Part shown: positions 24,453-53,290 of the stretch, piece by piece
How positions within the stretch are numbered: the first letter of the stretch is position 1
Layout of the letters: every line of letters starts with the position of its first letter
NCBI GenBank assembly: GCA_025667525.1
Contig: CM046878.1
Location: forward strand, 77,851,696-77,915,695
Reading direction: 5' to 3'
Length of the DNA: 64,000 nucleotides
Source of the DNA: Glebionis coronaria
Taxonomy: Eukaryota > Streptophyta > Magnoliopsida > Asterales > Asteraceae
Position numbers and translations under genes: made by a program
Notes under the pieces: model-generated
The model's database searches: none
Told to the model about the DNA's origin: nothing
What the model saw: only the letters and a program-made list of their open reading frames with translations

Positions 24453-24464
24453 TGGTATCAGAGC
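24453..24464 (+). other. Primer-binding site, initiator tRNA-Met
   Basis: TGGTATCAGAGC starts two bases after the LTR end, a perfect match to the standard plant iMet primer site. Confidence 0.92.
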
Positions 24465-24949
24465 CTAAGGCTCGTGATATCTAGGTCCGACGAGGTGTTC
24501 GTGTATGGTGAAGAAGAAAAATTCGTATGGAGTTTTTCTGGACGTTTTTGTGTGCGCAGCAGTATTCAGAAGGTCATAACTTTTGATTGAACCGTTGGAT
24601 CGTCACGAAATTTTATATGTGTGTTCTACATACATAGATCTAAACATCCACCGGAGGGATTGTCGAGTTTTATCCCCAAGCAAAAGTTATTAAGCGTCGA
24701 AGTTGGCTGATGGCAGATTTTCAGTTTTCTGCTTTCACATGAAATCATGAACTAGGGTTTCTTCAAACCCTAGATCTACCTAAAAAGCAGGATGTTATAA
24801 GGATCGTGGCTGTGGTGATTCAAGATTAATACTTGATCTAAGGTTTTTACAAACCCTAATTAGGGTTTCGATACTCAAATTCTATAAAACCTAGATTGAG
24901 TTTTTAAGACAGAAGTCGATTGGTGTTATGATGATGACAAGCAGATCGT

Positions 24950-25920
24950 GGCACAAAGAAATCTATGTTCACACGATCTACACGTTCTGATTGGTTGTTC
25001 AGCATCATGTTCACACGATAGCAGGAAGGTATATTTGAAGTCAAAAGTTGCGGCGAATATTATATTGCCAAAAGAAGCACCAGATGTCAGTATGCTGTTG
25101 ATGTTGTTTATTTTGTATAAACAAAAGCCACGTGATACGTTAAATTACAAAGAAAAGAAAGCATCTTATTGGATGTGATTGGTTCAAACGAAGAGTATTC
25201 ACATGAAAAGATTTTGCGTTCACATGAAGAGCTTTCACACGATTGCATACTTTGTGTTCACACTGTTCTAGCGTTTCTATTGGTGGAGCAAAGCTTCATT
25301 CACACGAAGGATCAAGTAAGCAACTTTTGCATTCACACGATTACAGACATCTGATTGGCCGATATTTTATGTGTTCACACGAATGAAAGTGTATTCATAA
25401 GGTCCTTCAATTCTCATTGGTTTCTAAATATGGTGATCGATTGTCTATTCACTCTGTGTTCACACGACCAAAAGCTTCTGATTGGTTATTCATATGTGTG
25501 TTCACACGGTGCTACTGATTTGATTGGAAGTACTCAGATAAGTTTTCACAATGGGTGATATACTTTATTTTGGGAACTGTATCTGGGATGATTATCATAT
25601 ATTTTATGCGTGATTTAAGGGAGAAATATGGAAGCAGATATATTATTTCCACGTTAATATTGGATTTCTTTTAAGTCTGGACCTAGAATATACTTTGAGA
25701 CAGATGGGAAGTGGACACAAAAAGCATCAGTGTTTGATTTAGACGCTGACAAAGTATGGTATTGAAGCTGACAAGATTTTAGGTTGGCGCTGACGTTTGT
25801 TATTTGGGCGCTGACAGGAAGGGTTTCGACGCTGACAGGAATAAGTCAACGCTGATAGGTTGACAGTGTTGTCCGAGATATGTTCTTCAAACGCTGATAC
25901 GCCTTGTCCGATATCGGGTA
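24950..25920 (+). repeat. Two short-motif arrays in the non-autonomous element interior
   Basis: From about 24,960 to 25,555 the motif TTCACACGA (or one-base variants) occurs about twelve times at irregular spacing, alternating with TCTGATTGGTT. From about 25,740 to 25,905 the motif CGCTGACA (or variants) occurs about seven times. Both are absent from the LTRs. They explain the apparent CSHD and LIG repeats in the short open frames. Confidence 0.75.
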
Positions 25921-26801
25921 ATGAATGTGGATATTGGACAGTAAGGGTTCTCGGATAACAAACGGAATAGCTGCTGTTTGAGAAAACTGGTACGTTTTAA
26001 GCACACAAAAAGGAGGATTATACACACGAAGGTACATGGAATCTCCGTTTTAATTTAGAATATCATTATGATATTTATGGCTCGGATATTTTTACATGGA
26101 GTAAATGGTTTTTAAGTAAGTTATCAATAATTCATGAAGACTTTGATTGATATTAGATTATGTAATCGGGATAGCCTTGTGAAAGAGTTATTCGACATCT
26201 AACTTTTACATATGAAGATATTGGTTCATTAAGACTTGTCATGAAGAAGTGTTAACTTAAGGGGAAGAATTTTTATGGGAAGTTTGATGATTGAAGAAGA
26301 TTTGCGTGAGTTTGTGTTCTATCATATCTTCAAACTTTCAGCGGGTTTGAAGATAACTTGTTCATGCTTATATAATTGGTGACAACGGACTTGATAAAAA
26401 GATAGCAAAGGTATGGGATTTTTCTTAAGATGCTTTATGCTCATATTTGCTAGAGAACTCTTTTTGTCAAGAGACTACTCATTATAGCCGTGAGTTTTTA
26501 AGTCTGCTCATTATAGCCGTGAGTTTTGAAGTCGCATGGATACAACAAGACATGGAACATAGGTTTGGGTTAATCTACTTCTGCATCAAGATTACTTTAT
26601 TTATTTTTCTTCAGGATCATTACATAGAGCTACTTTTGGAGAATTTTCAAGATTGCATACTTTCACATATTCCCTATTGATGTGTCAAAAAGGGGAAGAA
26701 TATGTGCTATACTTAAGGGGAAGCTTCTTGGAGATCATGTACTACATACAAAGGATTCATGCTTAAGAGGAGTGTTTTGACATCATCAACTAGGGGAAGA
26801 T

Positions 26802-27220
26802 TGTTGGGTCGAATTATTGAGTTGATAAGTCAAAACACAACAAAATAAGAAGACAAGGACTACTTTTGCCAAAGTTAAATACAACAAGCCGTTGGAGTCT
26901 TTTTATTACTTTAGCTTTCTTTGTAAGCTATGTTTTCTAGTATATAAAGAAAACATACGTAGGTTTTTATAATATATTATTCATTCACAATGTAAACCTA
27001 AAGTGTGTGTCGCACTAGACGTAGGATTCAATGTATACACGTCTAGTGGATGTTTGTTATTAATATAATGAACATCTCAATTGTTTTAATTCTTGTTCTT
27101 TGTGCCTAAACACCTTGTTCATGATCATTGTTCTTTTCCGCTATGTTATCATATGAACGATGATCAACCTAGATATAATGGTTCTTAACCATTGAGTCTA
27201 ACGATCAATAGGGAACCACA
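26802..27220 (+). repeat. 3' LTR of the young non-autonomous element
   Basis: 419 bp, preceded by the purine tract TAGGGGAAGAT and followed by the GGGGG target duplication. Confidence 0.95.
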
Positions 27221-28677
27221 GGGGGCTCGTCGCTCCGACGTGGCACCCTCGCCGGTGCTCGCCGTGACACCACCCCCACCCTCGCCGCTCCCCCTTCGTC
27301 AATCTTCAACGAGAGGATAAGAGAAAAAACAGGCCCCACATGGTTTTTTGTAAAGGGGTGTTTAGTTGGTGGGACCCAAGTGAAGAGGAGAGAGACTAGT
27401 TGTGAGTGAGGGGGTGTTAGTTGGTTTTTTGTTTTGGTTAGTTGAGATGATGTGGCGCTGAGGTGGCACAAGTGAAGAAGGGGTTGCTTGTCGTGACACC
27501 TTTTGCTCTAACAAACCCACTTTAGATGAATCACATGTGATTTTGTTTGAATCACATGTAATTCTGTCAATATATAAAAATGTTTTGTTGTCATTAATAT
27601 ACAAATTAGAAACTAAACTGGATTCTGAATTACATGTGATTTTGTTTTGATCACATGTAATTTTACTTGAATTACATGTGATTCTTTATGTGTTTTTACA
27701 TGTGATTCATGTAAAATATATAAAGCAAATTTGCTTTTGAATTAGTTATGAGTTTATTTTAATCACATGGAATTCTGTTTAAATTACATGTGATTTAATG
27801 ATAATTACATGTGTTCGATCCGAATAACAAGTTACTTATACAAAATCCAAAATCATAATTTTCGCCAAACCGTAAGTAATTTTTTCAAACACTTGTGATT
27901 TGTGTCAAATGACATGATTTTTACCAAATCATATGTGATTTGTGATAAATTTTCTTTTTAATGATACGTACTTCTATATACTTTCGACGATTTTTTTTTT
28001 AATTTCCGCACTCACGGATCACATGTGATTTATTACATTATAAAGCACACGTGAATTTGTAAAATCATTTACAATTTAAGGATTTCTGAAATCACAAGTT
28101 ATTTGTTACTTTAATATCACATGTAAATTTATGAAATCAAATGCGATATATGGAATCACACATGCATTTTAGAAATACAAATCACAATTGATTTTACAAA
28201 TTACTAGTGATTTTACAAATTATGTGTAATTTTTTTGACGAAAAATTCAACAAAAATCATCGAAACTATATGAAAAAGCTAGTGACGTAACTTGTTACGT
28301 GTTTACATTCGACTATGTAAATAATTACACTAATAAATAATAATAAAAGTTATTTATTTATTCTGGAAAAAAAATAATTTTTTTATAAAAAAATCACAAG
28401 TAATTTTTCCGAATCATATGTGATTTTTATAGTCGAAAATCGCAATAATAAAAATCGTCAAAAATATATCAAAGTGTCTATCTACTGAAAGATAAGAATT
28501 TTTTCGTCGCAATGGTGTATTTTTCGTAGTCTAACGATTTATCGTTTGAAAGATATGGTATTTTTAAGAAAAAGGTGAAAGATGAGTTTTTATTTTTTGA
28601 TGAAAAAATGAATGGTTGAAATTGTTTTTTTTTCTTATTTTATTGGTTATGTAGAACTCGCATCTTCTTTATTATTA

Positions 28678-30390
28678 GAAAAATTTCACGTTTGGTCCCT
28701 ATCGTTTACCTCAAACATCAAGTTTGGTCCCTATTTCAAACTAAGTGCACAGATCGTCCCTATCGTCTACACTTTGGATCAAAAGTGGTCCTATCTTGGA
28801 TGGGCGTTAGTTTTGACTGTTAAATATATTTATTAGAGGGGTATTTGTGTCTTTTCTATTCAATCACTCACCCACCAAAACCATTTAACCTAATCACACA
28901 TCTTCACTTCTCCTTGATACTCCTAAAGCAGTACCCACCGCCCCATATCATCAGGTTAAATCTTCACTTCTCCCTCGATACTCCCAAAGCAGTACCATCT
29001 TCACTTCTCCCAAAACATTTAACCAAAATCAAAACTCATTCCATCTATCACATATTATGACCACCGCCCCATCTCACTTAGAACCTGATGATATAAAACG
29101 AATCTCAAACATTTTTTATAATCATTCATTTCGCATGGTTCTCAACGAATTGAAGAACGCTGGTTTATTACGTCGTCATTCAATGATTCATAGAGAAAGA
29201 TTTCGTCTAAGATCTGTGATAGGTCTCGGGTAGGTGATGTAGGGTTTTGTTTATTGATTGATTGTTATGAGATCAAATCGAATTAAAAGATGATTATAAC
29301 AAAGTTGTTATTAATCCCTTTTTGAAATTCAAAAATAAATAAAGAAGGTAAAACCTTCGAAAGAGATCAATGATGATGATATATTTCATGTGTAGGATCT
29401 TAATTGGTCTTGGCATAAACACGAAATGAAACTGAGATCTTAAGTTTTACATTGATTTCTGTTTTGAGTCATTTTATTAGGTTGTTTTGGGGGGGGTTGG
29501 TTTAACTTGTTTTTGTTCTTGGAGATGTGGTAGGAAGATTGAAGGGTTCTTCCACATGATTTTGTGACGATGGTTTTATGACGGTGGGATAAGGTGGTTG
29601 TGGTGGAGGAGAGGGGCGGGAAAGAGTGGTGATGGTGGTGGGGGCTCGCTGTCAAAGACCACGGTGGTGGTTAAAACATCACGTGGGAATGAAGGAAGAT
29701 ATGGAGCTTGGATGAAATCCCATGGAAATCTATTGCACTTGCACTTTTTCTGCTCATTCTTGGATGCGGGCTTATCCTTCTCCCACTCTTTGTCTTCACG
29801 GGTCACATGGGTAGAGACAAAGGTCAAGCATGGAGGGGTGCACAAGGATATCGCTATGCATCCATCCCTGGCTATTGAAGATCATACAGTCTTTCTGGGG
29901 TTTGGTCTATGGTTGTACATTCAGGATGTAACATACACGCTTTAGCTTCCTGTTATGTAACATACACGGTGGTTTAATAATTGGTGTTAGGTGAGAGAAA
30001 AAAGGACGGTGGGTGTGAGGATAGATAGGGTGAATACGTGTTTTGTTTTTGTGTAGGTGGTGGGCAGGTGATGGTGGGTTTTGGTGGGTTCGAAGGTGAT
30101 GTTGAAGTGGTGACGGCGGCAGTGGTGATAATAGATCTGGGTTTTTGTGATAAAGAAAGAAAGTGACAGAGAGATATGTGAGAGAAAAAGATTAAAAGAA
30201 AAAAAAAGAGTAAAGGACCAAATTACCCCTCCCCTCATACCACTTAACGGCCAAAATAACGCCCATCCAAGATAGGGATCAATTTTGATCCAAAGTGTAA
30301 ACGATAGGGATGATGTGTGCACTTAGTTTGAGATAGGGACTAAACTTGATGTTTGGGATAAACGATAGGGACCAAACATGAAACTTTTTC
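28678..30390. mobile_element. Mutator-like element, 1713 bp, ~147 bp TIRs, 9 bp TSD
   Basis: The left end (28,678-28,824) and right end (30,243-30,390) are inverted copies beginning GAAAAA, with TTTGGTCCCTATCGTTTA and CTAAGTGCACA in both. Both sides are flanked by TTATTATTA (28,669-28,677 and 30,391-30,399), a perfect 9 bp duplication, the hallmark length for Mutator elements. No MULE transposase is seen inside. The interior holds a small open frame (29,057-29,233) and GC-richer stretches that could be captured host DNA. Confidence 0.87.
29057..29233 (+). CDS. Small ORF (58 aa) inside the Mutator-like element, possible captured exon
   Basis: The ORF starts MTTAPSHLEPDDIKRI and ends SVIGLG before TAG. 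It is rich in Arg and Leu and has normal codon composition, unlike its AT-rich neighbourhood. The last codons overlap a good splice-donor match (CTCGG/GTAGGTG), so it might be the first exon of a captured gene. I do not recognise the protein, and no continuing exon could be established. It may be non-coding. Confidence 0.3.
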   Translation: MTTAPSHLEPDDIKRISNIFYNHSFRMVLNELKNAGLLRRHSMIHRERFRLRSVIGLG

Positions 30391-30588
30391 TTATTATTAT
30401 CCATTTTAAGGGCTCACGGTGTTTTTTTCTTTTTCTAATAGTTAGCTGCTTTATTTTTTTCAAACCTTTTGTTACAAATGACTATAATGGCAACCATACA
30501 AAATTATTGTTTCTTAACTTTAATTTAATTATTAAAAATATATGTAAGTGGCTAAACATTTTGCTAAGAAAACTTTTAACGTTTGTAG

Positions 30589-30966
30589 GGTAAGTTTATT
30601 TTCATAACTAAATAAATGTACAAAATTACAAAACCTACATTTTTATTCTTAAAATGCACATGTATATTCATCGGGTTAATTCATTAGGTAGAAATACATG
30701 AATTTCATTGTCGTAAGTCATTAGGAACATGTATTCTAGGACCATGCACATGTATTTGTTTTGTATGTGTTATCACTATCTTTTCGTTGGATAATATGAA
30801 AACACGTGTGCATTCTTTATATCGCTCATTATACTCGGGTCTATAACCGATAAAACAATCATTAAATGTTAATTTAAACATAATAATAAAAATACATATG
30901 CATAACTAAGAGTATAAATGTGATTCTCGCAGTTCCTTACATTTGATTCTGAAAATAACTTTACAC
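30589..30966. mobile_element. Small TIR element, copy 1 of the family also at 46,605
   Basis: The left end (AAGTTTATTTTCATAACTAAA) and the inverted right end (TTTGATTCTGAAAATAACTT) are complementary with mismatches. The interior (ATTCATCGGGTTA, GCACATGTATTTGTTTTGTATG, CATATGCATAACTAAGAGTATAAA) matches 46,640-47,060. It lies ~300 bp upstream of the kinase promoter. Confidence 0.6.
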
Positions 30967-31293
30967 AACGTTTGTAAATGTATATTACATTTAGATTATG
31001 AAAACAAATTTAGCGAATAAACTATTCAGACATTTTCTAAAAACCAAACAGTCTTATTTAATTTAAATTCAGATTTTTAAATTATTTTTTTTATTCAGAT
31101 GCATTATTACATCTCTTAAAAAACAACACAGCCTCATTTTTTTTCCAAGTGACATACACAGTTACACACAGATGTTGTAATATCTTTATATGTTTGAATG
31201 AGCATTTGGTTGCCGGAGGTCTGCTTATCTTTATGCGTTTGGAAGTCGGTATGACGTCGCTGTTGTATATACTTGTATTTATCTTTTTAATAA

Positions 31294-31302
31294 TATATAA
31301 AG
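31294..31302 (+). promoter_or_regulatory. Candidate TATA box of the kinase-PP2 gene
   Basis: TATATAAAG lies about 180 bp before the chosen ATG, leaving a plausible ~140 bp 5' leader. It is the best TATA match between the upstream TIR element and the start codon. Confidence 0.45.
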
Positions 31303-31471
31303 GAGTGATTAATTAAGGTTAGTGGTCTGACTAATTCATACCCTTTCTTCTATCCTAAATTACTTACATTATAGTAAGTCTTTATTACGTTGAAGATTAC
31401 AAACACCAAATTTCGTGCTTTTTCAACAACTCAATCTTTCTAATTACTCCGTATTATTTTGTCGACAAACA

Positions 31472-48785
<17,314 letters not shown>

Positions 48786-50036
48786 CTCTGTTTTCTTGTT
48801 ACTTTTTAAGAAAAATAGCGTAGCAAACCCAATCTATCTTTTTGAACACTTATATCGTCTTGTACAATCATAGTCTCAGTTTATATATATTGTTAGTGTG
48901 GTATTTTTTGCGAAAATGGACTTGAAATAAATGTTTGATCAAGTAAACCCTCGAACCTGACGTGGCATCGCGAAGAAACATTCGAAATGTTATTTCTAAC
49001 AATCTGATCGTTAATACATGTGAAATGACTAATATATCCCCTCGTTCATACGAAATGATTAATATACTATCAAAAACCTGCCCTTTCTCCTCTCGACGAT
49101 TGTTAGCTCCTTCAGGTACACACGTTGGCTTTTTTCTCACTTTACTTTTCACGTTCTCTACTTTAAGTTTTATTTATTTTTCAAAAACACCATCACTATC
49201 ACTGCCAACCACCGAAGCCACCACCACCGCCGCCACTATCACATAAGGTGGTGGTGATGATGGTTTTGGTGTAAAGCAACCACGATCACCACCGTGATCT
49301 TCTTCTTTTTTTATAATAGTGTAAAGCAACGTATGTTAAACTAAACGTAGAATCTTATTTGGGTTTTGCTACAAAAAGCAACTGCTATAGCGGACAACTT
49401 GAACATAAGAATGGAATCTAAAAATTTCCATTCAATGTGTCAAACGAGGATGTGAACCCTACACTTTGATGTGGAATGTGAGGTTGAGATTAAACGTGGA
49501 CTATCTCTGTACGAACTGATACCTCATAGACTACTTTCGTAGATTGTTTTTGAATTTTTTTACTAAGCAGTCCTTACGTTAGCGTTTCATCGCTAAGTCA
49601 GTCATTGAAAACTAACTTTTCAATTGACCTATAATACTAATGATGAATTTCATAAAATCTATAAGGTCAATGACCGTTATTTAACGATTAAGGACTTTTT
49701 TAACGGATCTATGACACTGAGGACCAATTCTGTCAAATCTATATTTTTAAGTAAAAAAGTTAACGGATGTTAGTTAATAACCGTCACATAACAACCGTTA
49801 ACTAACGCCCTTTAACCTTCGCATTTAATGGCATTTAATGGAGGGCATTTAGTGCCCCTTCTTTGATTGTGTGAAACAAGAGCAAAAGTGGGAGTGCCGA
49901 CTTAGCAACTCCCACAAATATTATATGTATACTAATGTTTTAGAATACTTCTACATTAAAATTCATCAACCGTTTTTTCAATACTTTTAATTTAAAATTT
50001 GCATCTATGGGTTTTTATATTGGCATCATATCTATA
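48786..50036. other. Intergenic; 3' UTR of the kinase-PP2 gene and unassigned DNA
   Basis: A poly(A) signal candidate AATAAA lies at 48,926-48,931. The overlapping frames at 48,868-49,246 on both strands show no family. A CCACC-rich patch with inverted GGTGG copies is at ~49,205-49,290. No gene is supported. Confidence 0.5.
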
Positions 50037-50546
50037 TGTTGATCTCAAATTAGATCGGATTCCTTAGCTTGTAAGCTAGTCTTAGCAAGTATAGATCCAA
50101 ACTAACACAAGAGAACTTTGTATTGAAAGATAGACAAAGTTTTATGCGAAAAGTAATAATCAGTGCAAGAACAATGATTAAAAATGAAAAGGTTTAATAT
50201 ATTCAATGAGAAATATATGAGTACTCTTTGGCAGTGCTAGGGTTTACAAACCTTAAAGCTATAGAAATGAAATGAAAAAAGTGTTCATAACTTCTAAACC
50301 TAAGGTCTCTTTTTATACACATAAGGAGCCTGTACAAGATAACTATTAACACATAAGAAAGATGTACTAATCAAAACAAAAACACGTCATTATCTCTTCC
50401 ATAGTTATCTTCTCTGCAGGGGAATCTTCAACATATAGTGGGAACAAATCCCTCTGTCTTCATTAGGTCTGGCATCAGGAACAATGACTAACACGGGGAA
50501 CAATGAACATAAACAATGGAATGACTTGGTCATTTTATTCCCAACA
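50037..50546 (-). repeat. Copia LTR, minus orientation (~510 bp)
   Basis: The minus strand starts TGTTGGGAATAAAATGACC at 50,546 and can be followed to ATCAACA near 50,037. The adjacent internal side carries the reverse complement of ATCCTCCCTTAAAC, a polypurine tract, so this is a 3' LTR. Only one copy is in the window and the inner border is inferred. Confidence 0.55.
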
Positions 50547-50819
50547 ATCCTCCCTTAAACTTGTAATCACCCCTACACACAAGTTTCTTGCATAAAAACT
50601 AAGGACCATGAGGATACATACAAACCTTCTTCATTTAAGAAGCTGACTATGCAAAAACATGAGAAAACTGGTAAGGTATATGATTGATATTATTAATACT
50701 CAACATCTTCTTCAGTGTATCATGTGTAAGAGGATAGTATCAATCTATCAACAAATGTACAATCAGTCTAGACACCACTAACTCATATAGCTCAGATGAA
50801 GTACACCAGGTTAAGTCTC

Positions 50820-53290
50820 ATACATCCTTTGCATCGTAGTCCATAACTTAAAATCCTTTCCATCAGCCTCTATAGGTGGATTAGAGCCAAATTTTGCTTT
50901 CAAGATCCTCCATAACTCATTTAGATCTTGTCTATCTTAAGACTGGAACATCTTGCTAAAGTACTAATAAGCTTCACAATGACCTCTAGCCCTAAACAAC
51001 TACCACTAACTTATTCTTCTGTCATTATAGGCTTCATACTTACCAATTGGATACTTGGATATGAGAGGTTCTGGAATAAAGTCCTTAGATACTACTAACT
51101 CCAAGCATTTATTCAATTCTTCTTCTAACGGTCCTAAATCCTCAACAACAAATTTGCCAAGTTTATTCATTCTCTTCATTCTCTTAGTTGTTCTTTGCTC
51201 GGATAAGCTTGGAACAGCCGAAGTAGCTTCTGGTAATGATGTAGTAACATTTTGATCACATTCAGTAGGTATCTTCCTCTTTTACCTACAAGCGTCCATA
51301 AATATTTTATGATCCTCCTAAAATTTTCTTTCCATCTCTAGATCAAGATCAACAAAGCTTTCATACTCCTTATAACAAGAATAGCAAGCTCTTCAAGTTT
51401 CTTAAAAGAAACACTAATAAAATCCTTTTGCTTCCAATTTTTATGACTCTTAAGAATGGCTTTGTAGTGCTTCTTTTTGCCAGCTTTGGAGTTTAGACCC
51501 TTCTCTTGCCTAGCTTGATACTCCATAAGTCTAGTTTTGTCTTTTTGATAATGTTAACCAATTCAAACCTTTTTGCAAGTGACAATGTATCCTTTAATTT
51601 TGCATACTCTTTTAACAAGTTTGCAATTATTGGATATCCCCAATCCAATTGTTTGATCATATTATCCAGTTTAGCCTTTGAACATTGTTGTTGGTCACAA
51701 TCTTATTCCTCTACAGAAGAAAAATCAATCTTTGGCTCTATTTCATGTTCTGCAAAGCTTCTAGCCAACTTAACATCATATTGAACCTGTGTAGACTTGG
51801 GTGATAGCTTTTCCTCCTTTACCAATATGTTTTTCCTTTTGTCTTTTGGAGAAATATTGGGAAGAGAAGACTACATATTTTGGATCTTAAATTACCACCC
51901 TTTTTTGTCTTTGCCTCCTAGTAACCATCCTAACACGGGCAACTATTACACTAGTAGGGGGATGTAAACACTTACATGGGGAAAAGTTGTGAAAATAGGG
52001 GCAATAGTTGTTGCAGTAGCCATAGTGGCTGCAGGGGCAACACTTGCAGACAATGTAGCTTCCACTCACTTAGGTAGAATATTTACAATGTATTCCATTC
52101 TATCACTGCCTTTATCACTCCCTTTGTCACCACCTGCTTGATCACCTAGATAATCATAGTACTCAACATCACCAATTCCATCCTTCGAATCTTTCCCCTT
52201 TTGAAAGCATCCTCATCATTCCAATCATCATTTGAGGAAAGCATCAAGCATTTCCTCTTTCTCCCATCCAACTTAGCAAGCCTGGTCTTTAATGTGTCAA
52301 TTTCCAAGGCTTGCTGCTTGACCTATTGAACAAGTTGTGCTTTTTGATTTTGCAAGCTTGTGCACAATATCGTCAACTCCATGTTTGTTAGAGGTTTCAG
52401 ACTGGCCTCATCTCGATTCGGGGAATTAACCCTTAATAGAGCCTGCTTCAAAGCTATACGCAGTAGTGACAGCCTCACCCATCTTGCTTCCCACCCTAGT
52501 GGTAACAGCCTTTTCTTCTACATATGAAGGACCACCACGCGAAGGAACCTTAGTAGTCCTGTTTTTCGTTCTTGTTTATGTTTTGGAAATAGTAGTACAG
52601 AAGGAGAATCTATATCAGCAATGGTGATTTGAGTTTGGGAAGTGGGAGATTCTTCTTTTGATGGTGTGTGATAGGCTTCTACTAGGACTGCAGCAGAGGC
52701 GTCACCCTGAATGAGGTTTAACCTATGTTGTGTTAATGGTACATCCGTCTGAGGAAAAGGAGGGGTTTCAGTTTTCAAGGTGTTAAAGAGTTTGGAAGAA
52801 TGTTTATTCATGGTATAAATACTTTTGTGTCTACTTTCCCCATGTTGTCCGATACATACATAACTTCTTTTTGCTCTTAACATTTTTCATCATACCATCA
52901 AAAATCATTTGATAAAAATTATATTTGCCCCTGTTGCCAAGCACACCAAAGCAATGACAATATTAATCCTAAATTCATTAAAAGTGGATGTGTTGGCACT
53001 TAAACATTGGTGGATGGTATGAATAAAAAATTTCCAATAAGGGGAAAACTGACCTTTATAAAATTTTGAGTTTTGTTTTTTAGAAATAGTATGCCCAACA
53101 AAGAAAGGTTTTCAAAGAGCTCAGATGCTTAAACCATCCCCGTCATTTAGGAGAAGAGATTCTCTAATGGAGAAGACAATTATAGGCTTATTGTTGCCAT
53201 CAACTTTACGCTCAATGTAGGCTCTCCATTAGCTGAGAAGAGAGGGTCGAAAAGTTGTTTAAAAAATGCACCCCGTCTGGACTTCCAGTT
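50820..53290 (-). pseudogene. Decayed env-like extra ORF of a SIRE-type Copia element
   Basis: Read on the minus strand in shifting frames, the pieces follow the order of the long ORF found after pol in Asteraceae SIRE elements: a VDG..I.. segment with LLNDGDGL, then FENLSLLG, FIPLIG-type and IFDGMM-type segments (53,230-52,880). A Ser/Thr/Pro-rich middle (52,883-52,518) follows, then LTILCTSLQNQ with LEIDTLKTRLAKLDGRKRK (52,400-52,260), then MIKQLDWGYPIIANLLKEYAKL (~51,650), and finally DRQDLNELWRILKAKFGSN near 50,900. Stops and frameshifts are numerous. It lies beside the LTR at 50,037, consistent with a 3' fragment. Function of this ORF is unproven in the family. Confidence 0.68.

Larger units (their letters stand above)
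24032..27220 (+). mobile_element. Young non-autonomous LTR retrotransposon, 3189 bp, TSD GGGGG
   Basis: Two 419 bp LTRs (24,032-24,450 and 26,802-27,220; TGTTGGGTCG...GGGAACCACA) differ at only 4 positions by direct reading. GGGGG flanks both sides (24,027-24,031 and 27,221-27,225). An initiator-Met PBS follows the first LTR and the tract TAGGGGAAGAT precedes the second. The 2.35 kb interior codes for no gag, protease or pol. Its open frames at 24,948-25,558 arise from short DNA repeats. Transposition must depend on another Met-primed, probably Copia-type, element. Confidence 0.93.
24005..27508. mobile_element. Tourist/PIF-Harbinger-like MITE (~310 bp) split by an LTR element
   Basis: Ends are GAGTAAAAGGTGTCACG (24,005-24,021) and the inverted CGTGACACCTTTTGCTC (27,492-27,508), 17 bp with one mismatch. 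They are flanked on both sides by TAA (24,002-24,004 and 27,509-27,511), the 3 bp duplication typical of PIF/Harbinger. Excluding the LTR element at 24,032-27,220 (and one copy of its duplication) leaves about 310 bp, GC-richer than its surroundings (CTCGCCGGTGCTCGCCGTG). The flanks rejoin into the tandem-repeat phrase TTCTAACAAACCC, confirming the insertion site. Confidence 0.8.
22640..28645. mobile_element. Large foldback element with palindrome arrays, interrupted by later insertions
   Basis: The left arm (~22,650-22,870) and right arm (~28,480-28,643) are inverted relatives. Examples are TTCTTAAAAAT / ATTTTTAAGAA, ATCTTTCTATAGATA against TATCTACTGAAAGAT, and the CCATCCATTT region against AATGAATGG. 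Between them lie hundreds of bases of AATCACATGTGATT-type palindromes and a MITE plus LTR element. With the nested elements (24,005-27,508) removed, the foldback is about 2.5 kb. There is no coding capacity. Arm identity is modest, so it is old. Confidence 0.6.

Noticed and set aside
24948..25558. Chain of three short frames in the non-autonomous LTR element
   Set aside because: They do not form one gag frame, and their internal repeats (CSHD, LIG) come from the TTCACACGA and TCTGATTGGTT DNA motifs.
22860..28440. Possible CRISPR-like array of AATCACATGTGATT
   Set aside because: This is plant nuclear DNA with irregular spacing, self-complementary units and no unique spacers; it is a foldback-derived repeat.
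48868..49246. Opposed frames downstream of the kinase-PP2 gene
   Set aside because: Overlapping frames on both strands without family resemblance; one ends in simple Thr/Ala repeats from a CCACC-rich patch.
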